A DNA stretch of 60,528 nt, taken from assembly GCA_030538085.1 (NCBI GenBank), contig JAUNUR010000012.1, positions 1 through 60,528 of the forward strand. The letters run 5' to 3'. Shown here piece by piece: positions 36,249 to 43,370 of the stretch (position 1 is its first letter; every line of letters begins with the position of its first letter). The stretch is from Pseudomonadota bacterium (GTDB lineage Bacteria > Pseudomonadota > Gammaproteobacteria > Burkholderiales > Burkholderiaceae_C). A model generated the notes under the pieces. It was not told where the DNA came from and did no database searches. It saw only the letters and a list, made by a program, of their open reading frames with translations. The position numbers and the translations under genes are program-made.

Positions 36249-36785
36249 ATGAACGAATACAAGATCCTCTTCACCGGCACCATGGGTGCGGGCAAGACCA
36301 CCGCCATCGGCGCCGTGAGCGAAACCCCGCCCATCGTCACCGACGTCGTCAACAACGACCAGTCTCACACCAAGGAGCGCACCACGGTCGGGCTGGACTT
36401 CGGCCAGTTCACGCTGGACAACGGCGACCGCATCCGCATGTTCGGCACGCCCGGCCAGTCGCGCTTCGACTTCCTGTGGAAGATCCTGTCCAAGAACGCG
36501 CTGGGCATGATCATCCTCACCGACAATTCGCGCCCCGATCCGCTGGCCGACCTGCGCGTGTATCTGGAAGGCTTCGCCGACGACCTGGACATCATGCCCT
36601 GCGCCATCGGCATCGGCCGCCTGGGCGAGCACCCCTCGCCGTCGATGGACGACTACATCGACGAGCTGGCCCGCCACAACCGCGTGCTGCCGGTGCTGGA
36701 AGTCGACGTGCGCAAGCGCGACGACGTCATCCTGTTGATCGATACCCTGCTGGCCCAACTCGAGGCCGGCATGTTTGGAGAATGA
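36249..36785 (+). CDS. Ras-like small GTPase (MglA/CvnD-like)
   Basis: A 178-residue single-domain P-loop protein. G1 is GTMGAGKTT at about residues 10-18, a candidate G2 threonine lies in KERTTVGLDFG (about 45-52), and G3 is GTPGQSRF. The G4 NKxD motif that sets guanine specificity is not evident: the equivalent strand reads CAIGIGRLGEH. Small GTPases beside roadblock proteins are known as polarity or signalling switches (MglA/MglB, actinobacterial conservons). The stop codon overlaps a possible ATG of the next gene, but the better start for that gene is six bases on. Confidence 0.85.
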   Translation: MNEYKILFTGTMGAGKTTAIGAVSETPPIVTDVVNNDQSHTKERTTVGLDFGQFTLDNGDRIRMFGTPGQSRFDFLWKILSKNALGMIILTDNSRPDPLADLRVYLEGFADDLDIMPCAIGIGRLGEHPSPSMDDYIDELARHNRVLPVLEVDVRKRDDVILLIDTLLAQLEAGMFGE

Positions 36786-36787
36786 GC

Positions 36788-37180
36788 ATGTCCGTGAAAC
36801 TGAAACTGTCGCCGACCGCCAAGGTCATCGCCGGCCGCGAGGCACAGGCTTTTCTTGATGAGGTCAATGGCGTCACCGCCGTCGTCATCGCCACCATCGA
36901 CGGCTTCGACGTGGCCTCGGCCATGCGCTCGGGCGATGCCGCCCGCATCGCCGCCATGGCCAGTTCCATTTCCGCCATCAGCTCGGTGGTGTCGCAAGAG
37001 GCCGGCCTGGGCCGCAACAAGAGCGTGACCATCGACACCGAATCCGGCTTCGCCATGGTGTACAGCGTGCACCGCGACGATGCGGAACTGGTCATCAACA
37101 TCATCGCCGATGGCAGTGCTATCCTCGGTCAGGTGGCCTACCGGCTTGCCCAGTTCGCCCGCATCCTGACCGAAGCATGA
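36788..37180 (+). CDS. Roadblock/LC7-like protein 1
   Basis: A 130-residue protein with the roadblock/LC7 pattern: GREAQAFLDEVNGVTAVVIA, then TIDGFDVASAM, a helical AARIAAMASSISAIS segment, and strands around KSVTIDTESGFAMVYSV. Such proteins dimerise and act as GTPase-activating or scaffold partners of small GTPases. GGAG at 36777-36780 is seven bases from this ATG, which decides the start against the overlapping ATG at 36782. Its stop overlaps the next start as ATGA. Confidence 0.82.
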   Translation: MSVKLKLSPTAKVIAGREAQAFLDEVNGVTAVVIATIDGFDVASAMRSGDAARIAAMASSISAISSVVSQEAGLGRNKSVTIDTESGFAMVYSVHRDDAELVINIIADGSAILGQVAYRLAQFARILTEA

Positions 37181-37542
37181 AACAGAAAGCACTGCGCGAC
37201 GCGATTGACACCATGGCGGCCATGCCTGGCCTGGAAGGCTGTGCGTTGGTCGAAATCGAGGCCGGCATGGTATGGCACCACGCCGGCCAGATTGAGGGCG
37301 TGCAGACCTTCGCCGAGGCGGCCAGCGACTACTGGCGCCTGTACAACCGGCTGTCGCACCAGTTCCAGGATCTGGGCGACCTGAAGGCATCGGTGATGAT
37401 GCACGCGCAGGGCCGCATCACGCTGCTGCCCTGCGGCACCGGCATGCTGCTGGTGACGCTGACACGGCAGAAGTCGGACATCGACTGGACGCTGTGGCAG
37501 GAAAAAACCAAGGAACTGGCCCAGTTGGTGAACCAGCTGTAG
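37177..37542 (+). CDS. Roadblock-like protein 2
   Basis: A 121-residue protein coupled by ATGA overlap to the preceding gene. The order of strands and helices (MAAMPGLEGCALVEIEAGMV, ASVMMHAQGRITLLPCGTGM, LLVTLTRQKSDIDW) matches a diverged roadblock fold. Function is inferred from the fold and neighbours: a partner subunit for the small GTPase. A terminator follows. Confidence 0.65.
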   Translation: MKQKALRDAIDTMAAMPGLEGCALVEIEAGMVWHHAGQIEGVQTFAEAASDYWRLYNRLSHQFQDLGDLKASVMMHAQGRITLLPCGTGMLLVTLTRQKSDIDWTLWQEKTKELAQLVNQL

Positions 37543-37563
37543 GCTTTCCTGGCTCCATTCATG

Positions 37564-37599
37564 AAAAGGCCGCGTTGTTGTGCGTGTCGCGGTCTTTTT
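37564..37599 (+). terminator. Rho-independent terminator inside the cluster
   Basis: GGCCGCG pairs with CGCGGTC around a 13-base loop, with AAAA before and TTTTT after. It would separate the first four genes from the last roadblock gene, unless read-through occurs. Confidence 0.65.
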
Positions 37600-37646
37600 C
37601 ATCCCCACCGACACGCTGATCGCATGAATTTCCCGGAGAACAAGAG

Positions 37647-38006
37647 ATGGCGACCATCAAGCAAACCCTTGACGAACTGATGACCCTGGACGGCGCCATG
37701 TGCGCGGCCGTGGTCGACTCCTCCAGCGGCATGATGCTGGGCTCGGTCGGCTCCGGTGTCGACCTGGAAGTGGCCGCCGCCGGCAACACCGAGGTGATCC
37801 GCTCCAAGATGAAGACCATGCGCTCGCTGGGCCTGAACGACGTGATCGAGGACATCCTGATCACCCTGGGCAAGCAGTACCACATCCTGCGCCCCTCGGC
37901 CCGCAAGGACGGCGTGTTCATCTACTACGTGCTGGACCACGCCCGCGCCAACCTGGCCATGGCCCGCCGCAAGGTGCAGGACGTGGACAAGGAACTGAAC
38001 TTCTGA
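37647..38006 (+). CDS. Roadblock/LC7-like protein 3
   Basis: A 119-residue roadblock-type protein: KQTLDELMTLDGAMCAAVVD, SSSGMMLGSVGSGVDLEVAA, a helix with NTEVIRSKMKTM, and strands around QYHILRPSARKDGVFIYYVL. A CGGAGAA ribosome-binding site lies 10-15 bases upstream. It has its own terminator, so it may be expressed at a different level from the other module members. Confidence 0.8.
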   Translation: MATIKQTLDELMTLDGAMCAAVVDSSSGMMLGSVGSGVDLEVAAAGNTEVIRSKMKTMRSLGLNDVIEDILITLGKQYHILRPSARKDGVFIYYVLDHARANLAMARRKVQDVDKELNF

Positions 38007-38032
38007 TCGGGCCCACCTCGCCCCATCGGCAC

Positions 38033-38059
38033 AAAAGCCCCGGCATGCCGGGGCTTTTT
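38033..38059 (+). terminator. Rho-independent terminator
   Basis: GCCCCGG and CCGGGGC enclose CATG, flanked by AAAA and TTTTT. Strong and bidirectional. Confidence 0.9.
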
Positions 38060-38096
38060 GTTGGCGCGGCGCCAAGCTTTCATACCGTTGTTGCGC

Positions 38097-38213
38097 TCAA
38101 GACGATGACGAATGACCGCGGCTGGCGCCGCATGACAAATGACGAATGTCCCTTTTGTCATTGAAGCGCAGCGAAGTCATTTGTCATTTGTCATTTTTGA
38201 AGGCAAATTCGCA
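38097..38213 (-). repeat. TGACRAA palindromic repeat, copy I (family 2)
   Basis: ACGATGACGAATGACCGCGG, the GGCTGGCGCC core, ATGACAAATGACGAATG, TTGAAGCGCAGCGAAGTCAT, and GCAAATTCGCATCAGG. It abuts the stop of the XpaC-like gene, as copy A abuts the AEC gene. Confidence 0.85.
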
Positions 38214-38843
38214 TCAGGCGGGCGGCAGGAAGTCTGGCTGTTCGAACTTGTCCTTCAGAAAGCGCCCATTGGCCAGCAGCGCCTGGGTGTCGGCGGCGGC
38301 CACGTTGGTCACCACTTGGCGTATCTGCTGCTCCAGTAAAGTGAGCTGATCGGCCAGTATCTGCTTGGGTGTCTGGCCGTTCTGAACCACGTGCGTGGCG
38401 CGGTACACCGGCGGCAGCGCAGCGTAGGCCGACAGTGTTTCGGGCAGATAGCGCAGCACCGTTTCGCGCACGGTGAACAGGCCTTCGTCGAAGCTGGGGC
38501 CGGCGTTGGCGAGCGCGGGCAACACCTCGTGCACCGAGGTCTGCACGCGCTGCAGCGTTTGCATCATCTCGGCCGCGAGCAGGGGCTTGGCTTTTTCCAC
38601 CAGCTCGGCCAGACGGTCGCGGATTTCCTCGGCGGTGTAACGGTTTTGCAGCGCCAGCTCGAACTGCGTGGCGCGTGGCGTCAACGCCCAGCCCAGCAGA
38701 TAACCCACGGCGTAAAGGCCGCCCGTGATCCATCCCCAGCCAGGCCCGATGACGCCCAGCACCAACAGCAACGGTCCCAGCAGCGCCAGCGCCATACCGG
38801 CGAGGTTGGGGTTGCCGTAGAAGAACAGTTGCAGGACTTGCAT
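38214..38843 (-). CDS. XpaC-like (5-bromo-4-chloroindolyl phosphate hydrolysis family) membrane protein
   Basis: A 209-residue protein with two hydrophobic segments (about 12-30 and 35-52) followed by a long helical cytoplasmic region (RYTAEEIRDRLAELVEKAKP). This layout and its place in the same operon as telA fit the XpaC family, which accompanies TelA in Bacillus and elsewhere. The start is chosen because the N-terminal segment becomes sensible there; no strong ribosome-binding site is visible. Biochemical function is not established for the family. Confidence 0.6.
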   Translation of the reverse strand: MQVLQLFFYGNPNLAGMALALLGPLLLVLGVIGPGWGWITGGLYAVGYLLGWALTPRATQFELALQNRYTAEEIRDRLAELVEKAKPLLAAEMMQTLQRVQTSVHEVLPALANAGPSFDEGLFTVRETVLRYLPETLSAYAALPPVYRATHVVQNGQTPKQILADQLTLLEQQIRQVVTNVAAADTQALLANGRFLKDKFEQPDFLPPA

Positions 38844-38943
38844 TGGGGCAGGTTGAGCGATTGGCGTTGAGCGTTGAGCGTGAATACCGGTCCGGGTTCG
38901 TGATTTTTCATCACGCCAAACGCTCAACGCCGAATGCCCAACC

Positions 38944-40722
38944 TCATTGATATCCGCGGATTTCCTTGAACACCTGCGCCAGCCCGGTCTTGCGGGCGTC
39001 GAAGGCGCGGCCGCCGGTCAGCTCGGCCAGTTGCTGCATCTCGTGTGACGCGGCCTCGCCGAAGATGATGGGAAACACGCGCACCATCGCCTTCTCGGCC
39101 TGCTGCTCGCGCGCGAACTGGGCGAAACCGCGGCCATGGTTGCTCTCGCCGTCGGTCAACAGCACGATGCTGACGAAGCGGTCAGCATCGCGCGACATGT
39201 CCTGGCGCGCCAGGCGGGTGGCCAGGGTGAGCGCGTCGTAGATGGCGGTGCCGCCCTCGGCCTTGAGCTGCTCGGCGTAGGCGGCGATCTGCTGGCGGTT
39301 TTGCGCCAGCGTGTCGGGCGCAAAGCTCACGTGCACCGGCTGTCCGACGGCGTTCCAGAACGGAATCAGCGTGACCCGCTCGCGCGACTGGAATGCCGCG
39401 TAGCGCTGGCTGGCGGCGCCACCCGACTCGGCGCCCGACAAGATTTTCAGCGCGTGCTGCATGTCGGCCAGGCGCTGGCCGCGCATGGAGCCGCTGGTGT
39501 CGAGCACGAAGATCGACGTGGCGGGGCGGCGCAGTTCGCTCTGGTACGACATGAGCACGGCGTCGATCACCTCCAGCCGGTTGGGAAAGGCCAGCTCGGC
39601 CACCGCCGCCGTGGGCAGGGCGGGGTGGGGCGCGGCGTCGGGGCTGGACGGGCGCAGATACGCTTTTTGTAGCGGCTCGCGCTGGAAGGGTGCGGCTTTG
39701 ATGGCGTTCACGAGCTTGTCGAAATCGGCGCGTCGGCTGCCGTCAAGCAGCATCAGCGGATAGTCGGCGGTGATGACACCATCTTTCGGGTAGATCAGCG
39801 CCAGCCGTTCGGCGGCGGGCAACTGCTCGTTCAGGCGCAGGATCACGGCCTCGTAGTTGACGATGGCGTCCACGCCGCTGCTGTCCTTGGCAAACGCCTC
39901 GGCCAGCCAGCCGGAGCTGCCAGCGGTGAGCTGGTGGCCTTTCAGAAAGTCTTTCAGCACCTTGGCATCGACTTCTTTTTCGTCCAGGTCTTCCGTCTTG
40001 CCCGCCACCGCCGAGGCGACGGCGAACAGCGCGCTCATGCCGGTGTTGGAGCTGCTGGGGTTGGTCATGGCGTAGCGCAGCTTGCCTTGGCCCGCGGCGC
40101 GCGCGATGTCGGCCCAGGTGGGCGGCGCCTGCACGCTCCAGCCCAGCTTTTGCAGCGTGCCGGGCTTCACGCCCAGGGCGACGCGTGAATAGAACAGCTT
40201 TTCGCGCGCCACGGGCTTGGTGGTCAACGCCAGCGCGGGGTAGGCGCCGTTGGGCGGCAGGATGGCGCTGAAGCGCCCGCCGGCGTTGACGCGCTCGACG
40301 ATATCGAGCGTGCCGGCGTAGCGGACTTGCAGCACCACGCCCGCGGTCTGCGCGGCGGCTTTCAGCGCGGGTTCGACGTCTTTCAGTTCGGAGCCGGCGA
40401 GGATGGTGAAGGGTTGACCGGCATCCGGTGCGGATGCGGCTTGCTGGCTGCCCTGGTGCGGCGCGGGCGCGGTGCCGCGGTCGCAGCCGGTGAGCAGGAG
40501 GGCAAGCGCGGTGAACAAGAGCAGCGCCCAGAAGGCGAGCGGCTTTGCTCCCTCGCCCCTCTGGGGAGAGGGTTGGGGTGAGGGGCGGGCGGTTCGGGTG
40601 CGAGCGTGGTCAGCCCCGACCCCAGCCCTCCCCCAGCGGGGGAGGGAGAAAACCCTCACCCCCGCCCTCTCCCCGAGGGGGAGAGGGAGCAATGCCGGGG
40701 GCGCGGAGGCGACGATGGTCAC
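38944..40722 (-). CDS. Lipoprotein with solute-binding-like and vWA domains
   Basis: The 592-codon frame begins with a GTG that overlaps the telA stop (GTGA). After about 60 residues comes a lipoprotein signal with lipobox LLTGC (about 75-79). The middle (about 105-360) resembles a periplasmic solute-binding fold (AGSELKDVEPALKAA, YAMTNPSSSNTGMSALF). The C-terminal vWA domain has a MIDAS motif DTSGSMRG at about 406, GGTAIYDAL and LLTDGESNHGRG. The first 60 residues are encoded by CTCTCCC-type repeats, so either the protein has a strange leader or the real start is further in. Confidence 0.78.
   Translation of the reverse strand: MTIVASAPPALLPLPLGERAGVRVFSLPRWGRAGVGADHARTRTARPSPQPSPQRGEGAKPLAFWALLLFTALALLLTGCDRGTAPAPHQGSQQAASAPDAGQPFTILAGSELKDVEPALKAAAQTAGVVLQVRYAGTLDIVERVNAGGRFSAILPPNGAYPALALTTKPVAREKLFYSRVALGVKPGTLQKLGWSVQAPPTWADIARAAGQGKLRYAMTNPSSSNTGMSALFAVASAVAGKTEDLDEKEVDAKVLKDFLKGHQLTAGSSGWLAEAFAKDSSGVDAIVNYEAVILRLNEQLPAAERLALIYPKDGVITADYPLMLLDGSRRADFDKLVNAIKAAPFQREPLQKAYLRPSSPDAAPHPALPTAAVAELAFPNRLEVIDAVLMSYQSELRRPATSIFVLDTSGSMRGQRLADMQHALKILSGAESGGAASQRYAAFQSRERVTLIPFWNAVGQPVHVSFAPDTLAQNRQQIAAYAEQLKAEGGTAIYDALTLATRLARQDMSRDADRFVSIVLLTDGESNHGRGFAQFAREQQAEKAMVRVFPIIFGEAASHEMQQLAELTGGRAFDARKTGLAQVFKEIRGYQ
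40548..40695. repeat. Three CTCTCCC-type repeats in the start of the vWA gene (family 6)
   Basis: CCCCTCTGGGGAGAGGG with TTGGGGTGAGGGG, then CCCTCCCCCAGCGGGGGAGG, then CCCTCTCCCCGAGGGGGAG. They lie between the GTG that overlaps telA and the lipoprotein signal. On the coding strand they read as GERAGVR- and PSPQPSPQRGEG-type peptide. Confidence 0.75.
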
Positions 40723-41963
40723 AACCGCACCTCGCCCGGCGCCGCATCCGCCAGTTGCAAGCCCTCGCGCGCCTGCGACTGGCGGGCTTTTTCGAGGTAG
40801 GTCTTGGACTTTTCCACTTCGGTGCTCAGCGTGTCCACCGTCTTTTGCATATTGGCCAGCGCCTTGACCTTGAAGTCGGCCATGGCGTCCATGGTCTGGT
40901 AGATGTTCTCGAAGGCTTTTTGCAGCTTGGCGATCTCGATGGTGCTGCTGGCGGCCTGCTCATGAATCTGGCCGCTTTGCGTGCGCAGCAGTTCGCTGGT
41001 GCCCTGGATCAGGTTGCCGGTGGTGGTGTTGAGCGCGCTGATCTGGTCGAGCACCAGCTTCTGGTTCGCCAGCGCCTGCGCCACGATCACCGCCGTGCGT
41101 AGCGCCGACACGGTGGTGGTGGTGGCGCGGTCCACGCCCTTGATGAGCTCCAGGTTGTTCTTGCGCACCAGGTCCAGCGCCAGGTAGCCCTGCACATTGA
41201 CGGCCATCTGCGTCAGCAGGTCGGTGACTTTCTGGCGGGCGTAGAACAGCATGTCCTCGCGCACGATGCGGGCCTTTTCAGGGTCGGTCGCGTCGAGCTG
41301 CGCGGCCTTGGCCTCCAGCGCGCCATCGAGCTTCTTGCCGATGTGGATGTACTTTTCCATGCGCTCCATCAGCGTCCACAGGTTGGTTTTTTCCTGCTCG
41401 ATGGCGGCGTTGTCGCGTTGCAGTTCGTCCTTGCCGTGGTGCAGGCTTTCGATGATGGCGTTCAGGTGGCTTTGGCTGGACTGGTATTTGTCGAAGTAGT
41501 CGACCAGCTTGCTGCCGAAGGGGATGAAACCCAGGAGCTTACGCGGCTGGAACAGGTCGCCCTGCCTGGACGGGTCAAGCTCTTCCACCGTGTGGCGCAG
41601 GTCGATCAGGCTCTTGCCGATGGCGCTGCCCTCGTCGAACAGGCCGTTGTTCAGGCTGCGCACGGGTTTGTCGAGCATGCGGTTGGACACGGCGGCGGCG
41701 GCCTGCACTTCCTGGTTGCCCATGTTGTGGATGCGCTGCACGGCGTCCTTGAATTCGGGCGACTGGTTGCCGTGGGCGGTGATGGTGTCGATGAACTCGG
41801 CCACCTGCGCGTCAAGCGCGCTCACGTCCTCGGGTTTGAGTTGCACCTTGCCGCTGGCCGATTCCACGGGCACCGGCAGAGCGGGAGCGGGCGGCTCAAG
41901 AGTGAAGGTCTGGGGTGGGGTGAGGGGCTCGGTGATGGTCGTGGTCTGCACGGTGTCCGACAT
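40719..41963 (-). CDS. telA: Toxic anion resistance protein TelA family
   Basis: A 414-residue cytoplasmic coiled-coil-rich protein of the TelA/YaaN family, linked in other bacteria to tellurite and envelope stress resistance. Typical segments are LRHTVEELDPSRQGDL, GFIPFGSKLVDYFDKYQSSQ and ALRTAVIVAQALANQKLVLDQI. An AAGGAG ribosome-binding site supports the start. The mechanism is not known. The downstream vWA gene is coupled to it. Confidence 0.88.
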   Translation of the reverse strand: MSDTVQTTTITEPLTPPQTFTLEPPAPALPVPVESASGKVQLKPEDVSALDAQVAEFIDTITAHGNQSPEFKDAVQRIHNMGNQEVQAAAAVSNRMLDKPVRSLNNGLFDEGSAIGKSLIDLRHTVEELDPSRQGDLFQPRKLLGFIPFGSKLVDYFDKYQSSQSHLNAIIESLHHGKDELQRDNAAIEQEKTNLWTLMERMEKYIHIGKKLDGALEAKAAQLDATDPEKARIVREDMLFYARQKVTDLLTQMAVNVQGYLALDLVRKNNLELIKGVDRATTTTVSALRTAVIVAQALANQKLVLDQISALNTTTGNLIQGTSELLRTQSGQIHEQAASSTIEIAKLQKAFENIYQTMDAMADFKVKALANMQKTVDTLSTEVEKSKTYLEKARQSQAREGLQLADAAPGEVRL

Positions 41964-42025
41964 GGTGGATGCTCCTTGTTTAATAGCTTGATGCGCTTGT
42001 CAGGCAAGCATCAAAGACTGAAAAC

Positions 42026-43138
42026 TCATTTGAATCGCCCCTCGATCTCCTCGATCATCCGTTCCAGCCATTCCTGGCTGGGCGGGTCGATCACGTCGAC
42101 CAGTTGCGGCGGCACCTGCACGCCCTTGGCGGCCCAGGTTTCGGGGCCATGCCGGTCGCCGCCGGTGCGAAAGCCATAGGCGTGGACCAGCTCGCGCAGC
42201 TCGGGGTCGGATTCGAGCAGCCGGCCCACGCGCTCGCCAGCCGGCGTGTAGGGCACCACGACGTGCTTGGAATAGATGGTGGGGCGCGGGTACAGCATCA
42301 CCATGTCGCCCTTGAGCTTGTCGGGGTGCGCCAGCCAGTACTCGACCAGTTGCGACTCGTAGGCCACCAGCAACGGCGCCTTGCCCATGCCCAGCGCCAG
42401 GTAGTCCTCGAACGGGCCGGCGGACGAGCTTTCCTGAAAGCCCTGGCGCAAGAACAGCGGCGCCACCAGCGGCATCACCTTGTCAACGTCGGCCTGGCTT
42501 TGCACCACCTGCTGGTCGTTGGCGATGTAGCTGGCCAGCGCCAGGTACATGGCGGCGCTGTTGGAGCTGCGCACGTCGGTGCTGGCCGGCAGCACGGCCT
42601 TGCCGGTGGCGAACGCCTCGCTGCCTTTCAGGTCGCGCCAGCGCTTGCCGTCCTCGGCCAGCTTCATCAGCGCGGGCAGGTCGACCACGTAATAGAAGTC
42701 GCCCTCTTTCCTGGCGATGCCGTTGGCGACCAGGATGTCGGCGATGGGCCGCCAGCTTGCCAGCACGATGGGTGTGTAGAACGGGTTGAACACGCTGCCC
42801 GCCTTGGCCGCGGCCCGCAGTTGCGCGGCGGCGGGCGCGCCGGACGGAAAGCCGAAGTCGTAGGCCTTGGGGTCGTAGCTGTGGGCGATCTTGCGCGAGC
42901 CGGCCTTCTCCACCGCCACCGTCACCCCGTGCCTGGCGAATGCCGCCCGCACGCGCGAATCCTGGAAGAAAGCGTCTTTTTCCGAGCCGATCAGGCCGCG
43001 CGCGCTGACCTGTTGCGCGGCCTCGATGCGCTGCTGGCGCTCTTGCGTGAGCGAGCCGCGCGAGTACCAGATGCCGCCACCGATGGCCGCCAGCAGCAAC
43101 AGCGCCAGCAGCAGGGCCAGTAGTTTTCGACCGGTCAC
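42026..43138 (-). CDS. Membrane-anchored solute-binding-like protein
   Basis: A 370-residue protein with an uncleaved-looking N-terminal hydrophobic segment (about 5-25) and a periplasmic two-lobe fold typical of bacterial extracellular solute-binding proteins (DFGFPSGAPAAAQLRAA, DVRSSNSAAMYLALASYIA, LLVAYESQLVEYWL). It starts with GTG; GGAG is eight bases upstream. It is the first gene of the operon that continues with telA, the vWA lipoprotein and the XpaC-like gene. No permease or ATPase partner is present, so a sensing role is possible. Confidence 0.75.
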   Translation of the reverse strand: MTGRKLLALLLALLLLAAIGGGIWYSRGSLTQERQQRIEAAQQVSARGLIGSEKDAFFQDSRVRAAFARHGVTVAVEKAGSRKIAHSYDPKAYDFGFPSGAPAAAQLRAAAKAGSVFNPFYTPIVLASWRPIADILVANGIARKEGDFYYVVDLPALMKLAEDGKRWRDLKGSEAFATGKAVLPASTDVRSSNSAAMYLALASYIANDQQVVQSQADVDKVMPLVAPLFLRQGFQESSSAGPFEDYLALGMGKAPLLVAYESQLVEYWLAHPDKLKGDMVMLYPRPTIYSKHVVVPYTPAGERVGRLLESDPELRELVHAYGFRTGGDRHGPETWAAKGVQVPPQLVDVIDPPSQEWLERMIEEIEGRFK

Positions 43139-43370
43139 CGCCGGGACTCCGACGAGACAGGGCGGTGGTGAAGCGCGCGCGGCGCCAACGATGCGGAAAC
43201 GGTCATGACAATGGGCAACATACGTCCAGTTTGTGACCGAAAAGTGTCAAATTCGTGGCAGGCAAGGATGGACGCTAAACCTTGCCGGCGCCGGTTTGCT
43301 GCACCGCAACGTAAAATTCAACCCCTTTTGCTGCGGCCATCCACCACGGGCCGCGACGGGACTGCCTGCC

